Assembly (NCBI GenBank): GCA_007121075.1
Contig: SKMK01000022.1
Span: forward strand, 18,229 to 82,228
DNA from: Syntrophomonadaceae bacterium
Lineage (GTDB): Bacteria > Bacillota > Dethiobacteria > DTU022
DNA length: 64,000 nucleotides
Reading direction: 5' to 3'
The translations under genes were made by a program, and so were the position numbers. Under the pieces are notes generated by a model, which was not told where the DNA came from, searched no databases, and worked only from the letters and a program-made list of their open reading frames with translations. This document shows, in pieces, positions 18,241 through 27,340 of the stretch; positions within the stretch are counted from its first letter, which is position 1, and each line of letters opens with the position of its first letter.

Positions 18241-18972
18241 TTACTCCTTCAACAGTCGCTTCGATTTCAATTCACCCAGGTCAAGATGATACGTAAAAAG
18301 ACTGTTATTCATCCGGGCCAGTTCTTCTTTTTGCCGGACGCTCGGCCTGATCATGGCCACCTGCTGCAGCGGGATTTTCAGCAGGCGCCGGGCCAGGGCA
18401 ATCGTGCCGCTGTCCAGGTTGACATAATCAGCAGAGCGGCACGCTAAGCATAACAGGCTGCCTTCCCTTGGGCTAAAACCGCCGGTATCTGAAGAGCCGC
18501 ATCCCGCACAATGATGCAAGCCGGGACTGTATCCCAGGTAATGGGCCAGGTTAAGCTCAAAAGCCCTTAAAACCAACACCCGATCACAATTTTTGCCCAA
18601 AAGGCGCCATCCTTCGAGCAGCAGCCGGTAAAGCTCCGGGCACGGCTCTTCTCCAACGACAAGGCGGTCGGTCAGTTCGGCCAGGTAAAGGCCGTAAGGA
18701 TAAAGCTCCGGGTCTTCCCTAAACCACAAAAATCGTTCCAGGGGAAGCTGTCCGGTAACAATCGGCCAAGTTTTGCCCCGGTGAAAGGTGTATTCACCTC
18801 GGGTAAACAGGTCAATGCCTGCCGCCAGTTTGCTTTTCATTTTACGGGCGCCCCGGGCTACGGCTTCAAATTTCCCTCCTCCGCAGGTCAGCAGTGTAAC
18901 CAGGCGGTCCGCTTCACCGAGGATCCGGGTCCGCAGCACAAGGCCTTCATCTTTAAAAATTCGGCTGGCCAT
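18241..18972 (-). CDS. recO: DNA repair protein RecO
   Basis: Helps load RecA in the RecFOR pathway. 243 residues. N-terminal OB-fold (KDEGLVLRTRILGEADRLVTLLT, split as KDEGLVLRTRILGEADR and LVTLLT; GARKMKSKLAAGIDLF), a helical middle, and a four-cysteine zinc site (CAGCG, then CLAC, about 150-180). The start is taken at ATG 18972 (MASRIFKDEG), preceded by GGGGAG, rather than a longer in-frame reading that overlaps era. Confidence 0.95.
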   Translation of the reverse strand: MASRIFKDEGLVLRTRILGEADRLVTLLTCGGGKFEAVARGARKMKSKLAAGIDLFTRGEYTFHRGKTWPIVTGQLPLERFLWFREDPELYPYGLYLAELTDRLVVGEEPCPELYRLLLEGWRLLGKNCDRVLVLRAFELNLAHYLGYSPGLHHCAGCGSSDTGGFSPREGSLLCLACRSADYVNLDSGTIALARRLLKIPLQQVAMIRPSVRQKEELARMNNSLFTYHLDLGELKSKRLLKE

Positions 18973-18991
18973 TTTTTTCTCCCCAGTCCTT

Positions 18992-19879
18992 TTAATCGCT
19001 GTAACCCAGGCGGCGCAATTCCTCATCGCGATTGCGCCATTCCCGCTTCACTTTAACCCTCAGGTCAAGAAAAATATGCTGTCCGAATAGAGCCTCCAAT
19101 TCCTGCCTGGCCCTGGTTCCGGCTTCCTTTAGCATGGCCCCGCCTTTACCAACAATTATTCCTACCTGGGATTTTCTTTCCACGTATATTTCCGCCCAAA
19201 TGTCAAGCAATTTGCCATCTTCCCTGGGCCTCATTTCTTCGATGACCACTGCTACGGAAAAGGGGATTTCCTGCCTGGTCAGGGCAATAAGCTTTTCCCG
19301 GATAATTTCTGCGGCAATAAAGCGTTCCGGTTGATCGGTAACCATATCCGGAGGATAGTACTGCGGCCCTTCCGAAAAATATAAAACGGTAGTTTCCACC
19401 AAAGACTCCAAATTATGACCATGAAGGGCAGAAACGGAAAAATGCTCTGTGAAAGGGCACAACCTCTGGTATAGATCCCTGTAGGTGGCGCGCTTTTCCG
19501 GCGCTGCCAGGTCAGCCTTGTTCATGATTAAAAATACAGGGGTGACAGGATTTTGCAGGATCTCGGCGATGTAATGGTCTCCCCCGCCCGGCGGATAATG
19601 AGCTTCAACAATAAAGTAAATCAGATCCACCTCACGGATTGTATTGCGAGCTTTTTGGACCATCGCCGAGCCAAGCTTATGCCTGGGTTTGTGCATGCCG
19701 GGCGTATCTATAAAAATCAGTTGATCTTCGGGCCTGGTCAATACCGCCCTGATTTGATTCCTCGTGGTCTGGGGGCGTTCAGATATAATAGCCACTTTTT
19801 CTTTGACCAGGGCATTGAGCAAGGTCGATTTTCCGACATTAGGCCGGCCAATCAAGGCCACAAAACCCGAACGGTGCAT
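18992..19879 (-). CDS. era: GTPase Era
   Basis: Ribosome assembly GTPase that binds 16S rRNA near its 3' end. 295 residues. G1 GRPNVGKSTLLN, G2 PQTTRNQIRAVLT, G3 DTPGMHKPRH, G4 NKAD, G5 SALHG, and the C-terminal KH domain with GIIVGKGGAMLKEAGTRARQ. ATG 19879 is chosen (AAGGG 8 nt upstream, family-typical N-terminus) over an 84-nt longer frame. Order cdd-era-recO is conserved in Firmicutes. Confidence 0.97.
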   Translation of the reverse strand: MHRSGFVALIGRPNVGKSTLLNALVKEKVAIISERPQTTRNQIRAVLTRPEDQLIFIDTPGMHKPRHKLGSAMVQKARNTIREVDLIYFIVEAHYPPGGGDHYIAEILQNPVTPVFLIMNKADLAAPEKRATYRDLYQRLCPFTEHFSVSALHGHNLESLVETTVLYFSEGPQYYPPDMVTDQPERFIAAEIIREKLIALTRQEIPFSVAVVIEEMRPREDGKLLDIWAEIYVERKSQVGIIVGKGGAMLKEAGTRARQELEALFGQHIFLDLRVKVKREWRNRDEELRRLGYSD

Positions 19880-19982
19880 AGTTATAACCCTTCTTTTCTT
19901 TCTGCTGCTATCATGGATCAGGGTATCGCGAAATAATTTTACCACTGGAATGATGATCTGCAAGAGTAGTGAAGTCCGCCGT

Positions 19983-20810
19983 TTAATTGCCCGGCATGAT
20001 CGTCTTCAAATCAAGGATCGGAGTCCCGTTGGCCAGATCCGCACCTCTCACCGTCAGGACGTTGTTATCCCTGTCAACCAGGTCTACCGTGGTCTGGGCA
20101 ATGGAATTGGGTCTTAAAGGAGCCCGGCAGACAAAAACGCCGTAAACCTCGTTTCCCCGGCCCGTCCTCTTGCCTTTCAAAGTATAACCCCGGGCCCGGT
20201 GGAGGTATGATATAATATTTATTTTCTCTTCTTCCTCGATGCGGTAAAGACCTTCTTCAAATTCCGGAGCGACGACAACCCTGGACAGCAGTTCTTTGTA
20301 ATTGCCGGGAATATGATCGGGATCATTAAAATCATTGGCCACGTAACCGATTGGGTGAAAGGATACCGGTATCCTCCAGCCTTCCACAGAATTAAACAAG
20401 CTCTCATCCACAGGATTATCAATCCACTTCCCATAACCAAAGGGGCTGGGGTATAAAACCTGCAGTGATTCCGTCAATACTTCATTCTCCAGGTTCCCCA
20501 TAATTACTTCAACAGGGCCGGCCAATTCCCATAAAACCTGCCTGCAAGCTCCGCAGGGAGAAGGAGGCGGCGAACAATCGGCCACAACGGCAATTTTTTT
20601 AAAGGAATGGAAACCGGCATGGACTGCCGCCATGACAGCTGCCCTTTCAGCGCAAACAGTCATACCGGAAGAAGAATTTTCAACATTTGCCCCGGTTATA
20701 ACCGCGCCTTCTTCAGTAAGCAGGGCGGCGCCGACCGAAAATCTGGAATAAGGGGCATAAGCCCTGATCCTGGCCGCCCGCGCCGTTGCCAGGAGTCTTT
20801 CACTTAACAT
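19983..20810 (-). CDS. cdd: Cytidine deaminase fused to a TrmO-like (UPF0066) methyltransferase domain
   Basis: 275 residues with two domains. Residues 1-130 are a full homotetrameric-type cytidine deaminase: AYAPYSRFSVGAALLT, the zinc/catalytic site TVCAERAAV, PCGACRQVLWE, and the usual end YPSPFG. Residues about 147-275 match the TrmO/YaeB family, which methylates t6A37 of tRNA with AdoMet: HPIGYVANDF at its start, YLHRARGY, GVFVCRAPLRPNSIAQTTVDL, then NGTPILDLKTIMPG. Ordinary Cdd is ~130 residues. No stop or frameshift separates the parts. ATG 20810 with GGAGG upstream. Sits at the normal cdd position between dgkA and era. Confidence 0.9.
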   Translation of the reverse strand: MLSERLLATARAARIRAYAPYSRFSVGAALLTEEGAVITGANVENSSSGMTVCAERAAVMAAVHAGFHSFKKIAVVADCSPPPSPCGACRQVLWELAGPVEVIMGNLENEVLTESLQVLYPSPFGYGKWIDNPVDESLFNSVEGWRIPVSFHPIGYVANDFNDPDHIPGNYKELLSRVVVAPEFEEGLYRIEEEEKINIISYLHRARGYTLKGKRTGRGNEVYGVFVCRAPLRPNSIAQTTVDLVDRDNNVLTVRGADLANGTPILDLKTIMPGN

Positions 20811-20821
20811 AACTCCACCTC

Positions 20822-21199
20822 CTAATAAAGCAGCAAAGCGTCCCTGAACAGTTCCAGCAGGGGCGGCCCAAGGATACAAAGGCCCACCACGACAGCAAAC
20901 AAAGAGGTGAGCAGGACGGCCCCGGCGGCTATATCTTTTGCTTTATGGGCAAAAAGATTGCGCTCTGTAGTAAACAGGTCAATCGCCTGTTCAAGGGCGG
21001 TGTTAAGCACTTCTGTTATCATAACAGCCATAATTGCTGTGAGCAAAAAAAGCATTCCGGTAAGCGGTATATTCAGGTAAAATGCCGTTAAAAGCACAAT
21101 GGCGCCGATAACTGCATGTACAACCATATTGCGCTGGGTACAAAAGCAATGCCTCAGGCCTATACAGGCATTCTTGAGGCTGAAAAGTACCTTTTGCAT
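20822..21199 (-). CDS. dgkA: Diacylglycerol/undecaprenol kinase, DgkA family
   Basis: A 125-residue integral membrane kinase. Three hydrophobic helices (from AVIGAIVLLTAF, LFLLTAIMAVMITEVLNTALE and AGAVLLTSLFAVVVGLCI) and the family active-site signature EVLNTALEQAIDLFT, with AHKAKDIAAGAVLL. In Gram-positives this family phosphorylates undecaprenol, recycling the cell-wall lipid carrier. RBS GGGGGAG. It lies between ybeY and cdd, the standard order. Confidence 0.95.
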   Translation of the reverse strand: MQKVLFSLKNACIGLRHCFCTQRNMVVHAVIGAIVLLTAFYLNIPLTGMLFLLTAIMAVMITEVLNTALEQAIDLFTTERNLFAHKAKDIAAGAVLLTSLFAVVVGLCILGPPLLELFRDALLLY

Positions 21200-21216
21200 C
21201 CTGCTCCCCCGCCTGC

Positions 21217-21675
21217 CTAAAAGTCAAATCGTTCGATTATTTCTCGCTCTTTATTTTGCATCAGCTGCTTTTCTTCTTCCTCTTCGTGATCGTATCCAAG
21301 AAGATGAAGCAGGCCATGAACGGCAAGAAGGATAATTTCTCTTTCCAGGCTGTGCCCGGCATCTAGTGCCTGCTCGCGGCCCCTGTCCACCGAGATGTAA
21401 ATATCTCCCACGGCAAATTCCTTATCACCGGCACTGTCTGCCCTGTCAGGTTCAAGAAAAGAGAATGAGAGTACATCAGTGGGGACATCTTTATGCCGGT
21501 ACTGTTTATTAAGCGACCTTATATACCGATCATCAACCAGGATCAAACCAACCTCGCCGCCGGAAAGGTCATATTCTTCCAGGATCCGCTCAACTTTTGC
21601 TGTAAGCGCACCAGTCAAGAGCTTGGATAATTGATAATCTTCATTCAGGCAGTTAATATATAAGCCCACTTCCAA
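21217..21675 (-). CDS. ybeY: Endoribonuclease YbeY
   Basis: A zinc-dependent rRNA maturation endonuclease. 152 residues, with the signature HGLLHLLGYDHEEEEE containing the three zinc-binding histidines, and DVLSFSF earlier. The start is TTG 21675, with GGGAG 7 nt upstream; no ATG is available. It follows pgpH by 18 bp and precedes dgkA by 17 bp. Confidence 0.96.
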   Translation of the reverse strand: MEVGLYINCLNEDYQLSKLLTGALTAKVERILEEYDLSGGEVGLILVDDRYIRSLNKQYRHKDVPTDVLSFSFLEPDRADSAGDKEFAVGDIYISVDRGREQALDAGHSLEREIILLAVHGLLHLLGYDHEEEEEKQLMQNKEREIIERFDF

Positions 21676-21693
21676 ACGGCGCTCCCTTCATGC

Positions 21694-23799
21694 TTAAGCT
21701 CCGCTTTCCAGTTCCGCTTTTAGGGTTTTCTCCGGGTACTCTACCCGCTGATGATAGATCCCCGACATAATATAAATAAAAGATTCGGCAATCTGATCCA
21801 GCTCTTTCAGGGTCAAATCGGATTGATCCAGCTGGCCGTCTTCAAGTTTATCCTTGATCATCCGCCGGGCCATCGTTTCCACCCTGCTGCTGGAAGGCTT
21901 ATTAAGGGAACGGACTCCCGCTTCGACAGCATCGGCCAGCATAACAATCGCCGCCTCCTTGGATTGCGGTTTCGGCCCTTCATAGCGGAATTTGTCCATA
22001 GATACTTTTTCCTGGGTGCCGCTTTCCAGGGCCTTCTGATAAAAGAATGAAACCATGCTGCTGCCATGATGCTGGGCCACGATCTCGAGAATCGGTTCCG
22101 GCAGACGGTGTTTCCTGCCAATCTCCAACCCGTCCTTGGGATGGGAACTGATCACCAGGGAACTTAAATTTGGCGTAAGCCTTGTATGGGGGTTATCTCC
22201 CGATAACTGGTTTTCCGAAAAAAAATAGGGCCTTTTAAGTTTGCCGATATCATGATAATAGGCACCCACCCTGGTCAGCAGGGCATCGGCATTAACTGTT
22301 TCCGCAGCCGATTCGGCCAGGTTGGACACCATCATGCTGTGATAATAGGTGCCCGGTGCTTTTAAAAGCATTTCTTTCAAGAGCGGATGGTTGGGGTTTG
22401 ATAATTCCAGCAAAGTAATGGCCGTGGTAACCCCGAAGAAACTTTCCAGGTACGGCAGTAAACCAATAGCGACAACAGATGAGAAAATGCCGCTTCCAAT
22501 TCCGGCCATCATGCTGTAACTGAAGCTAATCAAAGAGTCATATTCCAGGCTGACATTGCCGAAAAAAAGGTAGGTGGATATGATAACAAAGGCATTGGTC
22601 ACAGCTACAAAGAACCCGGCCCGGGCCAGATCACTTCTCTGGCTCAGCCTGGTAACGGCATATATTGAAACAAGGCCTCCGGTCAGGGCAACCGTCATAT
22701 ATGAAAAGTTACCCCCGGTAATCAGGCCCACAGTCAGGACAAGGACCAGGTTAATAATCAGGGCCAGTTTGTAACCAAACATTACTGTAATCAGGATCAC
22801 TCCGATAGCCACCGGGATCAGGTATCCGGAAAAATAGTTGGCCGCTACGCAGAACAGAAGGGTAATCAAAAATACTATCCCCATCAACATGAGAAGCCTG
22901 GGGCTGACAAACACTTCCTTGGCAAAAATGGACATATAAATGCCCACCAGCACAAATACGATCACAAGAAGCAGAAATAGACCGATATAGGCGGGGTAAT
23001 CAGCCCTATGCCCCCTGATCAGGCCCAGATCTTCCAGCTGGGAATACTGGTGCCCGGAAACCGGCTCGCCTTCGCTGACAATAAGGGTATCGCGCATAAT
23101 AATAACCGGTTCTACTTCTTCACGGGCCCGTTCTCTTGCCTCTTCCGTCGCTTCTTCATTATAAAATTGGTTGACCTCAACCAGGGGGTTCACCAGGATT
23201 TCAGCAGCCCTCTTCAAACCGGGACTGGAAGGGTAAAGGGCTATTTCCTGGGTAAGCCTTCTTCTGGCTGCTTCAACTTCGTTTTCTTTGATGCCATTTT
23301 CAAATACTTCCCTGACTGAATTATTCAACCTTTCCTGCAGATCCCTCAGGTTACCCTCACTGGTGAGCAAGGATGCCGCTGTATCATCCGCCACTTCCTC
23401 GGGCAAGAGGTCCTGAATCATCTCCACCTTGTCTTCAGTTTCCAGTTCATCGTTCATGTCGTTAATCTCCACGACTTGATCAAAAAATCGATCTATCTCC
23501 GCCAGGGTTCCTTCCAAAACCAGGGGATGGTAGTCGTAAACTTCGGACACGTTTTCGGCCGCTTCCTCGCGCAGCTGCTCAGTAGCATATGAATCCTCAG
23601 CATCGCGGGGAGCATAAATAGTCCTGGGGCTGGGCCTACCAACCGATATATCCAGGCGTGCCGGCATGCTGACTACAACCAGAATTAAGTAGACAGTAAA
23701 AAAGAGGACAGCAACCAGGACAAGTTTTTGCAGTCGGACATTGTCTTTAAATGACACAGACCGGTCAAAAATATCACTGAGCCTTGTTTTCTTTTTCAT
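21694..23799 (-). CDS. pgpH: 7TM-HD phosphodiesterase, PgpH/YqfF family (c-di-AMP hydrolase)
   Basis: 701 residues. N-terminal transmembrane helix (VLVAVLFFTVYLILVVV), a large extracytoplasmic 7TMR-HDED region (about 60-280), then seven membrane helices (about 285-480), then a cytoplasmic HD domain: YYHSMMVSNLAE, VGAYYHDIGKLKRP, HHGSSMVSFFY, ADAVEAGVRS. The HD motif is intact, so hydrolysis of c-di-AMP to pApA is expected (family knowledge). Its start overlaps phoH by 26 nt. Confidence 0.95.
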   Translation of the reverse strand: MKKKTRLSDIFDRSVSFKDNVRLQKLVLVAVLFFTVYLILVVVSMPARLDISVGRPSPRTIYAPRDAEDSYATEQLREEAAENVSEVYDYHPLVLEGTLAEIDRFFDQVVEINDMNDELETEDKVEMIQDLLPEEVADDTAASLLTSEGNLRDLQERLNNSVREVFENGIKENEVEAARRRLTQEIALYPSSPGLKRAAEILVNPLVEVNQFYNEEATEEARERAREEVEPVIIMRDTLIVSEGEPVSGHQYSQLEDLGLIRGHRADYPAYIGLFLLLVIVFVLVGIYMSIFAKEVFVSPRLLMLMGIVFLITLLFCVAANYFSGYLIPVAIGVILITVMFGYKLALIINLVLVLTVGLITGGNFSYMTVALTGGLVSIYAVTRLSQRSDLARAGFFVAVTNAFVIISTYLFFGNVSLEYDSLISFSYSMMAGIGSGIFSSVVAIGLLPYLESFFGVTTAITLLELSNPNHPLLKEMLLKAPGTYYHSMMVSNLAESAAETVNADALLTRVGAYYHDIGKLKRPYFFSENQLSGDNPHTRLTPNLSSLVISSHPKDGLEIGRKHRLPEPILEIVAQHHGSSMVSFFYQKALESGTQEKVSMDKFRYEGPKPQSKEAAIVMLADAVEAGVRSLNKPSSSRVETMARRMIKDKLEDGQLDQSDLTLKELDQIAESFIYIMSGIYHQRVEYPEKTLKAELESGA

Positions 23800-24778
23800 T
23801 ACTACCCCTTCCCTTTGCGCCTTCGTATGCTTCGTAGGCTTTGATGATGCTTTGAACCAGGGGGTGTCGGACTACATCTTTTTCACTTAGATATATAAGG
23901 GCAATCCCTTCGATGCCTGACAAAATACGGGAAGCTTCTTCTAAACCCGAATACCTGCCGCCGGGCAGATCAACCTGGGTTACGTCCCCGGTGACTACCG
24001 CCTTGGAACCAAAACCAAGCCTCGTTAAAAGCATTTTCATTTGCTCGGAGGTGGCATTCTGGCCTTCATCCAGGATAACAAATGAATCATCCAGGGTCCG
24101 TCCGCGCATGTATGCCAGGGGGGCAATTTCAATAATTCCTTTTTCCCTGTACTTTTGGAAAACATCCACTCCTAAAAGATCATACAGCCCATCATAAATA
24201 GGCCGCAGGTACGGATCCACTTTTTCTTGAAAATCGCCCGGCAAAAAGCCGAGATGCTCACCGGCCTCCACTGCGGGACGGGTCAGGATTAAGCGCTGTA
24301 CCTGCTTGCACTTAAGGGCATCAACCGCCATGGCCAGGGCAAGATAAGTTTTGCCTGTCCCCGCCGGCCCAATTGACAAAACGATATCATGAGAACGAAT
24401 TGCTTCCAGGTATTTTTTTTGGCCGATTGTTTTCGGCCTGATCTGCTTGCCACGTGCCGTCACCATGACTAAATCGCTGAACAGGGAGCGGATCGAGCCG
24501 ACATCTCCCTGCCCGGTGAGTTTAAGGGCATATTCAAATTCCCGCCCGGTCAGCATGTGGCCTTTACGAATATGGGCAAGCAATTCCTGAAGCATGGCAT
24601 AAAGCGCTTCCACATCTTCAGAATTGCCTTCGATCAATAATTCATGGCCTTTTGGGATCAGGCGGACATCAAACTTATCTTCAATCAGGCTGAAATGACG
24701 GTCCTGTTTGCCCAGCAACTGAACTGCTTCATCGCCGCTGGCAAGCGTTATGGTCCTGCTCGTAATACTATCTGCCAA
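23774..24778 (-). CDS. phoH: PhoH-family ATPase
   Basis: 334 residues. An N-terminal ~110-residue KH-like/RNA-binding region is followed by the PhoH P-loop ATPase: GPAGTGKTYLALAMAV, RPAVEAGEHLGFLPGD, ILDEGQNATSEQMKMLLTRLG, VTGDVTQVDLP. Thought to be linked to RNA metabolism with YbeY, its neighbour; biochemical role unsettled. Start TTG 24778 with AAAGGAG 11 nt upstream; no better in-frame start. The usual upstream yqfC-yqfD pair of spore-formers is missing here. Confidence 0.93.
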   Translation of the reverse strand: MADSITSRTITLASGDEAVQLLGKQDRHFSLIEDKFDVRLIPKGHELLIEGNSEDVEALYAMLQELLAHIRKGHMLTGREFEYALKLTGQGDVGSIRSLFSDLVMVTARGKQIRPKTIGQKKYLEAIRSHDIVLSIGPAGTGKTYLALAMAVDALKCKQVQRLILTRPAVEAGEHLGFLPGDFQEKVDPYLRPIYDGLYDLLGVDVFQKYREKGIIEIAPLAYMRGRTLDDSFVILDEGQNATSEQMKMLLTRLGFGSKAVVTGDVTQVDLPGGRYSGLEEASRILSGIEGIALIYLSEKDVVRHPLVQSIIKAYEAYEGAKGRGSNEKENKAQ

Positions 24779-24867
24779 TAAGCAGCATTCTCCTTTCTAT
24801 TCTTTGCAGATCCTATTTTAACACTTGTTGTTAAACTTAGATAGTTGGAATATTGCCGGGTCCGGGT

Positions 24868-25773
24868 TTAATTATTTTGTTCCTTTGAGGAAGCGACAGA
24901 GGCAAAAATTTCGTAGATCACTTTTAAGGCGGCCCTGGAGGTAATATCGGAGATGTCAATCGGCGGAGCCACTTCAACAAGATCGATTGCTTTTACCGGC
25001 AGTCCGGCCATTGTCCCCCGCACCAGCTCGATTAATTCCCTGGTTGAAATGCCCCCGGCCTGGGGCGTGCCCGTTCCCGGGGCGTAAGCAGGATCAAGAA
25101 TATCTATGTCAATGGAAAGATAAACAGCTTCCAGGTTCTTTAATCTTGAGAACATCTCATCCAGTACCGCCTCAAGTCCTTTCCGGTAATAGCGGCGGGC
25201 AGTTACCAGGCCCAGGGCCGGATTGTCCTCAATAAATTCAACCTCTTCAAGCTCAAATTCTCTGATCCCCACTAAAAACATATTTTCAGGGCTCACATTA
25301 TCCTGTTCAAGAAAGCGCCTTTGAGGGCACGCATGCGACCATTTTTCACCCTGGTAGATATCCATCAGGTCACAGTGGGCGTCGAAGTGGACCATTCCTA
25401 CAGGTTTTGGATAATAATACCTGGCAAAAGCCCCGGCCAGGGGAATGGTAACCGAATGATCTCCGCCCAGGAACAGGAGTAGCCCGACGGTTTGAAGCAG
25501 GCTTAAAGCCTCTTTTTCAACTTCCATGTAGTAACCGGTCCAATCATTGTTATATTGAACATTGTCCCGGTCATAAATAACCAGGTTACGCAGATCCACT
25601 CCTTCTTCAGACAAAGGCGTAGTACTTTTGGAGAGTTCCCTCAATCTGCCCGGGGCCTCAGCCGCCCCCCTGGCACCGCTAACAGCATCGTCAAAAGGTA
25701 CTCCCATAATTAAGATATCGCTGTTCCCCGGAGCACCGGTTTTTATACCTTCCCAGTACTTTTTACCGGACAT
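24868..25773 (-). CDS. speB: Agmatinase / ureohydrolase (arginase family)
   Basis: 301 residues. Binuclear manganese site motifs are complete: GGDHSVT, FDAHCDLMD, SIDIDILDPAYAPGTGTPQAGG (given here as SIDIDILDPAYAP plus GTGTPQAGG), and the late Glu in DLVEVAPPID. Probably hydrolyses agmatine to putrescine and urea, but related guanidine hydrolases share these motifs, so substrate is inferred. ATG 25773 is preferred: GGAGG lies 8 nt upstream, while the ATG at 25779 is only 1-2 nt from it. Inserted between floA and phoH, an unusual location. Confidence 0.88.
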   Translation of the reverse strand: MSGKKYWEGIKTGAPGNSDILIMGVPFDDAVSGARGAAEAPGRLRELSKSTTPLSEEGVDLRNLVIYDRDNVQYNNDWTGYYMEVEKEALSLLQTVGLLLFLGGDHSVTIPLAGAFARYYYPKPVGMVHFDAHCDLMDIYQGEKWSHACPQRRFLEQDNVSPENMFLVGIREFELEEVEFIEDNPALGLVTARRYYRKGLEAVLDEMFSRLKNLEAVYLSIDIDILDPAYAPGTGTPQAGGISTRELIELVRGTMAGLPVKAIDLVEVAPPIDISDITSRAALKVIYEIFASVASSKEQNN

Positions 25774-25790
25774 TATCATACCCTCCCAGC

Positions 25791-26279
25791 TTATCTCAAC
25801 CGGCTGAAAACAGTTTTCCCTTTTTTACGCAGGGCCGGTGACCCCGATATGGCTTCGTGGAAAATAAAGGCTGCCACCAAAGAATCCTTATCGCTTAACA
25901 ACTGCTGCAGCTTATTTGAAGGGGGGTCCGTTGGAGCGCTTATTTTAGCCCTTCTTTTCGTGATAAATTCTTCTTCAGTCCCGGTTCCAGCCTGCCATTC
26001 CCCTTGCCGATCCACTTCGTAGCCGCTTTCTTCACCTTCATCATCTTCTTCGCCTTCATCGTCTTCTTCTAACCCGGCAAATAAATCTTTCGGCCTGGTG
26101 GATCGAAAATATCGGGGTTCCTCTTCCTTTCTTTCAAACTGCCTTCCGGATAGCGGGCGAGACTGATCATATGTCCTCCCCCGGGAAACAGGCTGCTGCT
26201 TTTTTTTAGCAGCGCCTACCAGCCGGTTCAGGAGGTTAAATATAATAATTATTACAATAAAAGTAATAATTCCTTCCAT
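25791..26279 (-). CDS. Hypothetical membrane-anchored acidic protein
   Basis: 162 residues, not recognised. One N-terminal transmembrane helix (IITFIVIIIIFNLLNRLVGA), a basic stretch, then a highly acidic low-complexity section (GLEEDDEGEEDDEGEE) and a small C-terminal conserved-looking region (LVAAFIFHEAISGSPALRKK). Expected topology: single-pass anchor with a cytoplasmic tail. It lies 17 bp after floA, so it is probably co-transcribed and could work with the FloA/NfeD membrane domain system (inference). Confidence 0.8.
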   Translation of the reverse strand: MEGIITFIVIIIIFNLLNRLVGAAKKKQQPVSRGRTYDQSRPLSGRQFERKEEEPRYFRSTRPKDLFAGLEEDDEGEEDDEGEESGYEVDRQGEWQAGTGTEEEFITKRRAKISAPTDPPSNKLQQLLSDKDSLVAAFIFHEAISGSPALRKKGKTVFSRLR

Positions 26280-26296
26280 TGGAAAGCCTCCTGCTT

Positions 26297-27289
26297 TTAA
26301 TTATTGTCTTCTTCCTGGTCTTCCTGGCCCATTTTACCGATGCTTTCTCTCATATCGGTATCAGCCATTACATTTTTCAGCTGGTAATAATCCATTACTC
26401 CCATGCTTCCTTCCCGTAAAGCCTGGGAAAGAGCCTTTGGCACTTCTGCTTCCGCTTCGGTAACTTTGGCCCTCATTTCCTGGACGGAGGCAATCATTTC
26501 CTGTTCTTTAGCCACAGCCATGGCCCGGCGTTCTTCAGCCTTGGCCTGGGCAATACGCTTGTCTGCTTCAGCCTGATCTGTTTGGAGCTGGGCCCCGATA
26601 TTTTTGCCCACATCGACGTCGGCTACGTCAATCGATAATATTTCATAAGCAGTTCCCGAGTCCAGTCCTTTTTCCAATACTGTATTGGATATTTTATCCG
26701 GGTTTTCCAGGACCACCTTGTGGTTGTCCGAAGAACCGATGGTAGTAACAATACCTTCGCCAACCCTTGCAATGATGGTTTCCTCACCGGCCCCGCCGAC
26801 CAGACGATCAATGTTGGCCCTTACTGTAACCTTGGCCCGGGCCTTGACTTCAATCCCGTCTTTGGCCACAGCAGCTACCACAGGGGTTTCAATAACCTTA
26901 GGGTTGACACTCATTTGAACAGCTTCCAGGACATCGCGCCCGGCCAGGTCAATAGCGGCAGCTCTTTCAAACTGCAGGGGTATTTCAGCGCGCTGGGCGG
27001 CAATAAGGGCATTGACAACCCGGTCAACATTACCCCCGGCCAGGAAATGCCCTTCAAGTTTATTAACGCTCAGGTCAAGCCCGGCCTTGGTGGCTTTAAT
27101 CAACGGGGCTACAATTTTAACCGGGATTACCCGGCGCAGCCGCATCCCAATCAGTGAAAAAATTCCCACAGGTGCCCGGGCGGCAAGGGCGGAAATCCAC
27201 AAGCCCAGGGGAATAAAACTAAAAATAATTGCAACAAATATGACAACAATGATTATAAGCGCAAGCAGGGGAATTAAACCTTCAATCAT
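26297..27289 (-). CDS. floA: Flotillin-like protein FloA
   Basis: 330 residues. An N-terminal membrane hairpin ([20 protein letters not shown]) is followed by the PHB/SPFH region ([41 protein letters not shown]) and a C-terminal coiled coil rich in Glu/Ala ([18 protein letters not shown]). FloA scaffolds functional membrane microdomains. ATG 27289 follows GGGAGG 9 nt upstream; a TTG just before it is possible. NfeD lies immediately upstream, its usual partner. Confidence 0.96.
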   Translation of the reverse strand: MIEGLIPLLALIIIVVIFVAIIFSFIPLGLWISALAARAPVGIFSLIGMRLRRVIPVKIVAPLIKATKAGLDLSVNKLEGHFLAGGNVDRVVNALIAAQRAEIPLQFERAAAIDLAGRDVLEAVQMSVNPKVIETPVVAAVAKDGIEVKARAKVTVRANIDRLVGGAGEETIIARVGEGIVTTIGSSDNHKVVLENPDKISNTVLEKGLDSGTAYEILSIDVADVDVGKNIGAQLQTDQAEADKRIAQAKAEERRAMAVAKEQEMIASVQEMRAKVTEAEAEVPKALSQALREGSMGVMDYYQLKNVMADTDMRESIGKMGQEDQEEDNN

Positions 27290-27340
27290 CAAACAAACCT
27301 CCCGTTTCTGGTTTTCTGAATCGACATCCAAACCTAAATT

